This document shows, piece by piece, positions 44,541 through 48,038 of a stretch of 48,038 nucleotides of DNA. The notes beneath the pieces are model-generated. The model did not search any database and had not been told where the DNA came from. It saw only the letters and a list, made by a program, of their open reading frames with translations. The position numbers and the translations under genes were made by a program. The stretch lies in IMG/VR virus record IMGVR_UViG_3300046532_002634, positions 1 through 48,038 of that record; one strand, given 5' to 3'. Numbering within the stretch: position 1 is the stretch's first letter; each line of letters opens with the position of its first letter. Origin of the DNA: a virus.

Positions 44541-44882
44541 TTACTTGATCCGTATTCCACAAACTTTCTTACCGGCGAACCGGACGTTTTCATTAACGTA
44601 GAGAGTGATCTCTTTGTGTTTCCATTCCTTGACGTTGTTCCCGAACAATTCAACCATGCGTTTGCGGTTCGTGCTGTTGAGAACCATTTGCTTTGCCTTC
44701 CCCTTAAACTCTAAAGAGTAGACAGTTTCTTCTTTGCGGCCTTTGTCAAACTCCACATCCTTATGCTTCCTGCATGCAGTGACGATCACATTGACCTCTT
44801 GTCCCTGAATGTCTTCCGAAGATAGCCACTGCGAAACTTTCATCTCGCCGCTGCGTCCTTCAAACTCTTCACCTTCAGTCAT
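44541..44882 (-). CDS. Conserved small phage protein, 113 aa
   Basis: SQWLSSEDIQGQEVNVIVTA, KQMVLNSTNRKRMVELFGNNV and WKHKEITLYVNENVRFAGKKV follow a widespread family of phage proteins near recombination genes. Role unknown; an ssDNA-associated OB-like fold is often suspected. GAGGTGAACG precedes ATG 44882. Confidence 0.78.
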   Translation of the reverse strand: MTEGEEFEGRSGEMKVSQWLSSEDIQGQEVNVIVTACRKHKDVEFDKGRKEETVYSLEFKGKAKQMVLNSTNRKRMVELFGNNVKEWKHKEITLYVNENVRFAGKKVCGIRIK

Positions 44883-45255
44883 CGTTCACCTCGCTCTCCC
44901 TTGTGTAACCATTTCGATCCAAGGAAGGGTGCCAGTGTTCGTCCCGCCACCGCTCCATCGCTTCTTGCCAACGCTGGACCTTGCCGTCACCAGCAACGTC
45001 AGCAGCATTTGCAATCAGTACCCAGGCCAACTCCATGCCGTCCATCAACTGTTTGATCTCGGCGTCTCGGTCAGCGATCTTCGCCTCCCATTGACGCCGT
45101 GAGTCGACATACTCCTCCTTCCGCATTGCGTGATCTTCGGAAACGAGCTTGAGTTCTTTCCGTAGTCTCTCGATCTCCCTTGCCGCGTCAAGCCACACGT
45201 CGGCAGGTCGCTCTGGATGACTGGCTCGTAACCGATCAACTATATCTTTACTCAT
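44875..45255 (-). CDS. Coiled-coil hypothetical protein, 126 aa
   Basis: Central coiled coil (AAREIEREIERLRKEL-like heptads, then QWEAKIADRDAEIKQLMDG) and a Trp-rich C-terminus. No named family. It overlaps the next gene by eight bases. GAGGTGAACG ribosome site before ATG at 45255. Confidence 0.65.
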   Translation of the reverse strand: MSKDIVDRLRASHPERPADVWLDAAREIERLRKELKLVSEDHAMRKEEYVDSRRQWEAKIADRDAEIKQLMDGMELAWVLIANAADVAGDGKVQRWQEAMERWRDEHWHPSLDRNGYTRESEVNDD

Positions 45256-45325
45256 CGTTCACCTCTTTCTTGTTTTCGTCCATTTTCCCGCATCGGAAAA
45301 GTGCCTTTAACTTGAAATCACTCAT
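45248..45325 (-). CDS. 25-aa basic miniprotein (possible)
   Basis: ATG at 45325 follows GAGGTGAGCG, the same ribosome site used by the neighbouring genes. The peptide (start MSDFKLKALFRCG) ends with TAA inside the next gene's start (ATGAGTAA). It may be a real product or a coupling ORF. Confidence 0.45.
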   Translation of the reverse strand: MSDFKLKALFRCGKMDENKKEVNDE

Positions 45326-45636
45326 CGCTCACCTCGCTTGGCTTTATCGAATGCTTTCTTTGCTGCATTGAAATCTTCTTTAGTAGCCATCGATGGTTTG
45401 CCAGAATCAATTTCATAGCTCACCTCTTCTTTCGATTCGCTGTTTTCCCACGCTTCGCTATAACTAGATGGCGAGTGCATCGGGTGACCAGCAATCACAC
45501 CGGCACAGAATCCTTCCCTGAATGCTTCTTCGACCAGTTTTTCCAGTCGAGCTACTTTTCCTCTCAATTTCTGATTTGCTTTTGCCATCTTCTCGAACTG
45601 TGCAATTGCGGCAAATTCTAACGCCGATTCACTCAT
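45322..45636 (-). CDS. Coiled-coil hypothetical protein, 104 aa
   Basis: N-terminal coiled coil (IAQFEKMAKANQKLRGKVARLEKL) and a C-terminal KEDFNAAKKAFDKAKRGER. No family recognised. ATG at 45636 follows GGAGGG and overlaps the nuclease gene's end. Confidence 0.65.
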   Translation of the reverse strand: MSESALEFAAIAQFEKMAKANQKLRGKVARLEKLVEEAFREGFCAGVIAGHPMHSPSSYSEAWENSESKEEVSYEIDSGKPSMATKEDFNAAKKAFDKAKRGER

Positions 45637-46504
45637 CAAATCCCTCCAATTCTTCTTCGGGCAGATTAACGTCCCACTGATCCAGAGTCAGCACTGTCGG
45701 CTCCTGAGTCCAGTCGCTGACCCAGTCGTTCTCTTGGTAGCGTCGTTCCATTTCTGACAGCAGTCGCATGTACGCCTCGCTGCCACGCTCGCGTGAGATT
45801 TCATCGTAGTAGTAGCATCCGATTCGATACGGCGCGACTGCCTCAACAACCCAGAATTTGAACGAGACTGGCTTCCCGCTGGTGTGAGCTACACCTGACG
45901 AATAGTGAGCGTCCTGTAACCAGTACAGTTGATTCTTTGCTACCCTCTCCCACTGATCGGGTGAGGCTACCTCGGATACTTTGAGGTCGTAGATGACCAC
46001 CTGATCATCCATCTCAAACATGAAGTCGGGCTTGCATCTGCACGCACGACCTGTCTTTGAGTCTTTCCAGAAAACAGCAGTCTCGAATACCGCATCGGGG
46101 GCGAGAACCAATTCACCCAGCGGATTATCCATTACGGAATTACAGACGCTAACCACTCGGTGGTAGTCCTCATCCTTCAGAACTGTCTTGCCAGACGCAG
46201 CCATTAGCTCACGAAAGGCGGATGCTGGCTTGGGATTGATCGCCCCATTAGATTTGAAGCAATCAGCAGGGTAATGGCAGATTTTGTCAGATGGCGCTGC
46301 CTTGTCCAGCAGAAGCGCATGAACCAACGATCCGACCTGCACCCGAATATTGTTCGAGAAGTCCGGTGTAGGTGCTGTCTGGGAGACGTATCGCTGATCG
46401 TAGGTTTCCCACTGGCCGCGATAAGCAGTCTTGATCGTCGTTGCCGACAAAACATCCAGCATCGCGTGATATGCTTCATCAGTTAGGTTGGTTGTATCGT
46501 TCAT
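45629..46504 (-). CDS. RecE-like PD-(D/E)XK exonuclease, 291 aa
   Basis: His62 in VGSLVHALLLD, Glu141 in FETAVFW, Asp160 in CRCKPDFMFE, Asp173-Lys175 in VVIYDLKVSE and the NQLYWLQDAHYSSG motif (Q/Y motif) match the exonuclease VIII-like PDDEXK family (DUF3799). It degrades double-stranded ends to prepare single-strand annealing recombination. No annealing protein (RecT/Beta) was recognised beside it. AGGTGA precedes ATG at 46504. Confidence 0.87.
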   Translation of the reverse strand: MNDTTNLTDEAYHAMLDVLSATTIKTAYRGQWETYDQRYVSQTAPTPDFSNNIRVQVGSLVHALLLDKAAPSDKICHYPADCFKSNGAINPKPASAFRELMAASGKTVLKDEDYHRVVSVCNSVMDNPLGELVLAPDAVFETAVFWKDSKTGRACRCKPDFMFEMDDQVVIYDLKVSEVASPDQWERVAKNQLYWLQDAHYSSGVAHTSGKPVSFKFWVVEAVAPYRIGCYYYDEISRERGSEAYMRLLSEMERRYQENDWVSDWTQEPTVLTLDQWDVNLPEEELEGFDE

Positions 46505-46682
46505 TTTTTTTCACCTGTGAATTTCCATTACAGTCAACACGTTCGATTGACACACTGATTGGCGCGGTTGTCTGAACTGACACTGATTTGGCACACATCT
46601 TGTCCATGAAGATTTCGATATGCTCACCACTCGGTAATGTCAGTCGTATTCCTTCGCCGTTTTTCCGGTTAAGTATTAACAT
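46479..46682 (-). CDS. csrA: CsrA-family RNA-binding protein, 67 aa
   Basis: MLILNRKNGEGIRLTLPSGE aligns with the CsrA start (MLILTRRVGE): Leu4, Arg6 and Glu10 are kept, and the second half has AP (40-41) and SIERV with Arg48 at the position of the RNA-contacting Arg44. CsrA dimers bind GGA in mRNA leaders and usually repress translation. The gene's GGAGGAT ribosome site lies inside the end of the upstream gene and itself carries AUGGAGGA, a possible self-binding site. It may modulate host or phage mRNAs. Confidence 0.85.
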   Translation of the reverse strand: MLILNRKNGEGIRLTLPSGEHIEIFMDKMCAKSVSVQTTAPISVSIERVDCNGNSQVKKNERYNQPN

Positions 46683-47178
46683 TGATATCCTCCATGAGAT
46701 TGATTTCTCTGATGCCGGGATCGCTTGCCCCTACCCACCGAGCGAAATATCCACACACGGGTCGCTTCGCTCGAATTTTCTGACATGCCTGGCGGATTTC
46801 ATCCGTTGTAGGGATGCGATTTCCATCACGCATGATGCATTCGTCGCGGTCAACGATTGATGAATCGTCCGTCACCACCAACTGCTCAACAATAAGCTTC
46901 CCGTCACCACACACAGTGACGACAGCGAACTTAGTAACAGGGATGCGACCGATCCGTTCTAGAAAAGCCGAGTTGGAATAATCGGAAGCAAGATGACCTA
47001 GCACGCGGCCCCGAAACCACTTGACCGACCGACGATCCTTGGCGGTCCTCGCTGCCTTGCGAATTATTGCAAACACTCCATCCACCTCACTTGCTGACCG
47101 AATGATCCACGACTTGCGGAAAAGCGAGCTTTCAATCACCCACATTCCCCTTTGTTCTGGACCCATCCGACTCTCCAT
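46669..47178 (-). CDS. Hypothetical early protein, 169 aa
   Basis: First gene after the likely early promoter. Basic N-terminal half (KAARTAKDRRSVKWFRGR), beta centre (VTKFAVVTVCGDGKLIVEQLVV) and a DEIRQACQKIRAKRPVCGYFARW segment. No family recognised. Start is uncertain: ATG 47178 or ATG 47166 (GGAGAG before it), or a TTG at 47238. It overlaps the CsrA gene by 14 bases. Confidence 0.6.
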   Translation of the reverse strand: MESRMGPEQRGMWVIESSLFRKSWIIRSASEVDGVFAIIRKAARTAKDRRSVKWFRGRVLGHLASDYSNSAFLERIGRIPVTKFAVVTVCGDGKLIVEQLVVTDDSSIVDRDECIMRDGNRIPTTDEIRQACQKIRAKRPVCGYFARWVGASDPGIREINLMEDINVNT

Positions 47179-47285
47179 GCTCAACCGACTTTCCACCACA
47201 TCGCCATTCCGAACGACGACCGGCAATGAAGCTATCAATTGCCAAACACATCGTGTTTAAGCCATCGCTTGCCTCACCGAAAACA

Positions 47286-47314
47286 ACTATGGGGAATGTC
47301 CGAGAAGATGTCAA
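47286..47314 (-). promoter_or_regulatory. sigma70-type promoter for the early operon
   Basis: -35 TTGACA at 47309-47314 (minus strand), 17-base spacer, -10 CATAGT at 47286-47291. It faces the 46669 gene and the following early operon. A second TTGACA about 30 bases upstream (near 47344) has no good -10. Confidence 0.75.
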
Positions 47315-47421
47315 CAGGTATTTTTGGAGGCGATTGACCAGCCTTGTCAAAACTGCCAGAGGTTGAGTTTGTTAACATCAATTTGTTCGCGCGAAAACCA
47401 AGCAGTCACCCGCGTAGACAT

Positions 47422-47456
47422 AAAAAAACCACCCCGCTGCCGAAGCAACGAGGTGG
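47422..47456 (-). terminator. Strong intrinsic terminator
   Basis: Twelve-base-pair stem CCACCTCGTTGC / GCAGCGGGGTGG with TTCG loop, followed by TTTTTTT on the minus strand. It ends the short transcript of the 47531 gene, separating it from the promoter-driven early operon. Confidence 0.93.
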
Positions 47457-47530
47457 CTCTGTTTCTGCTCTCCTCTCAGAAGAACATCACCATATTCTGA
47501 CCGCCGGGTCCAAACCAAGCAAGCCCACTC

Positions 47531-47782
47531 CTAACAATCAGGCAAACTGTCAGCAAAATCGTCGATCTCTGCCGATGTCATAGTTTCCATGAATATAGGC
47601 GTGCTGTCACCGACCCAAGCATGAACAACATTGTGCTGCATGTACTCAATAGCGTCGGTATGACTCATCTCGTCCCGGTCAATCAGGATCTTGATGCACC
47701 TGTCGTAGTCGTAGACGATCACCGGAACCATTGACTCGGTTACCCCGATCTCAGCCTCCTCAAATCCATCTGCTCGCTGCAT
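47531..47782 (-). CDS. Conserved small phage protein, 83 aa
   Basis: VPVIVYDYDRCIKILIDRDEMSHTDAIEYMQHNVVHAW... ending in STPIFM follows a very common small phage/bacterial protein family of unknown role. ATG at 47782 has AGGGAGG eight bases upstream and is preferred to ATG at 47827, which lacks a site. Confidence 0.8.
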   Translation of the reverse strand: MQRADGFEEAEIGVTESMVPVIVYDYDRCIKILIDRDEMSHTDAIEYMQHNVVHAWVGDSTPIFMETMTSAEIDDFADSLPDC

Positions 47783-47842
47783 GCTCTGTGCCTCCCTAAG
47801 AAACTTCTTTAAGTGAAATGGCTCCATCCGACAATTCTGTAC

Positions 47843-47923
47843 TCACCGTGATCGGTGACACTGTCTCAACCCATGCATGTGTACAATTTGTACACAGTTT
47901 TAGTCAGATGTCCACTGGTGGAC
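47843..47923. promoter_or_regulatory. Cluster of three dyads, probable operators
   Basis: Three inverted repeats lie within 81 bp upstream of the first leftward gene: TCACCG-TGAT-CGGTGA (47843-47858), TGTGTACAA-T-TTGTACACA (47878-47896, nine-base perfect arms) and GTCCAC-TG-GTGGAC (47910-47923). No ORF is present from 47828 to 48038. A direct repeat CTGTGCGGCT occurs twice near 47954-47976. This looks like a regulatory or replication control region. Confidence 0.65.
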
Positions 47924-48038
47924 GGCTGCACACCAGATACCGTGCTGTGGCTCCTGTGCGGCTCACTGTGCGGCTTAGGTGGTGAACGGGCGTATCGTGT
48001 CGGATCTGGGCTACCGGCCCTTAGAACGGCCATATGGC

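Noticed and set aside
47132-47350. Minus-strand 72-codon frame over the early promoter
   Set aside because: It spans the -35/-10 promoter and overlaps the 46669 gene in another frame; no ribosome site or family signal.

Overview
The window is most of the genome of a tailed, double-stranded DNA bacteriophage (Caudoviricetes). It carries a recognisable large terminase, portal, scaffold, HK97-like major capsid protein, tail or spike genes and a recombination module. Planctomycetes are the likeliest hosts. The evidence is a DUF1580-like small DNA-binding protein (a family known mainly from Rhodopirellula-type planctomycetes), a small CsrA-family protein, and several short exported or Cys-rich hypothetical proteins of a style common in that phylum. 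I saw no integrase, excisionase, polymerase or primase, so a lytic or host-polymerase-dependent lifestyle is an inference only.

Layout. Nearly all genes lie on the minus strand and read right to left. Positions 47,800-37,780 form the early region. It starts at a dyad-rich control region on the right edge, followed by a good sigma70-type promoter and a strong intrinsic terminator. The genes encode a CsrA-like protein, a RecE-like (PD-(D/E)XK) exonuclease, a small conserved phage protein, a ParB-like protein, a DEAH helicase, a small protein with an SSB-like acidic tail, a second PD-(D/E)XK nuclease, a RusA resolvase and many very small genes joined by ATGA/GTGA overlaps. Two tRNA-sized structured intergenic elements sit in this operon. 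Positions 36,597-37,778 are a short plus-strand module: a DUF1580-like regulator, a metallophosphoesterase and a small basic protein.

Positions 36,483-10,244 are the late region: scaffold, capsid, decoration protein, terminator, probable small terminase, large terminase, portal, membrane/lysis cassette with a papain-like cysteine peptidase, beta-helix and LamG spike or fibre proteins, connector and tail proteins, then a run of low-complexity or Cys-rich virion-type proteins. Positions 10,192-1 hold one uninterrupted reading frame of at least 3,397 codons that runs off the left edge. It is a giant polyvalent protein with an ADP-ribosyltransferase-like domain, an HExxH metallopeptidase, a ParB-like domain and a C-terminal segment of the type found in very large phage internal virion proteins. 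It probably enters the host with the DNA.

The most unusual elements are the giant polyvalent ORF and its neighbours (a second HExxH protein with an exact 33-bp duplication of its active-site segment, and a TubC-like/Cys protein with three 30-bp dyad-bearing repeats), the phage CsrA, the papain-like peptidase in the lysis region, and the two tRNA-like intergenic folds. Family names come from remembered motifs; no searches were run.
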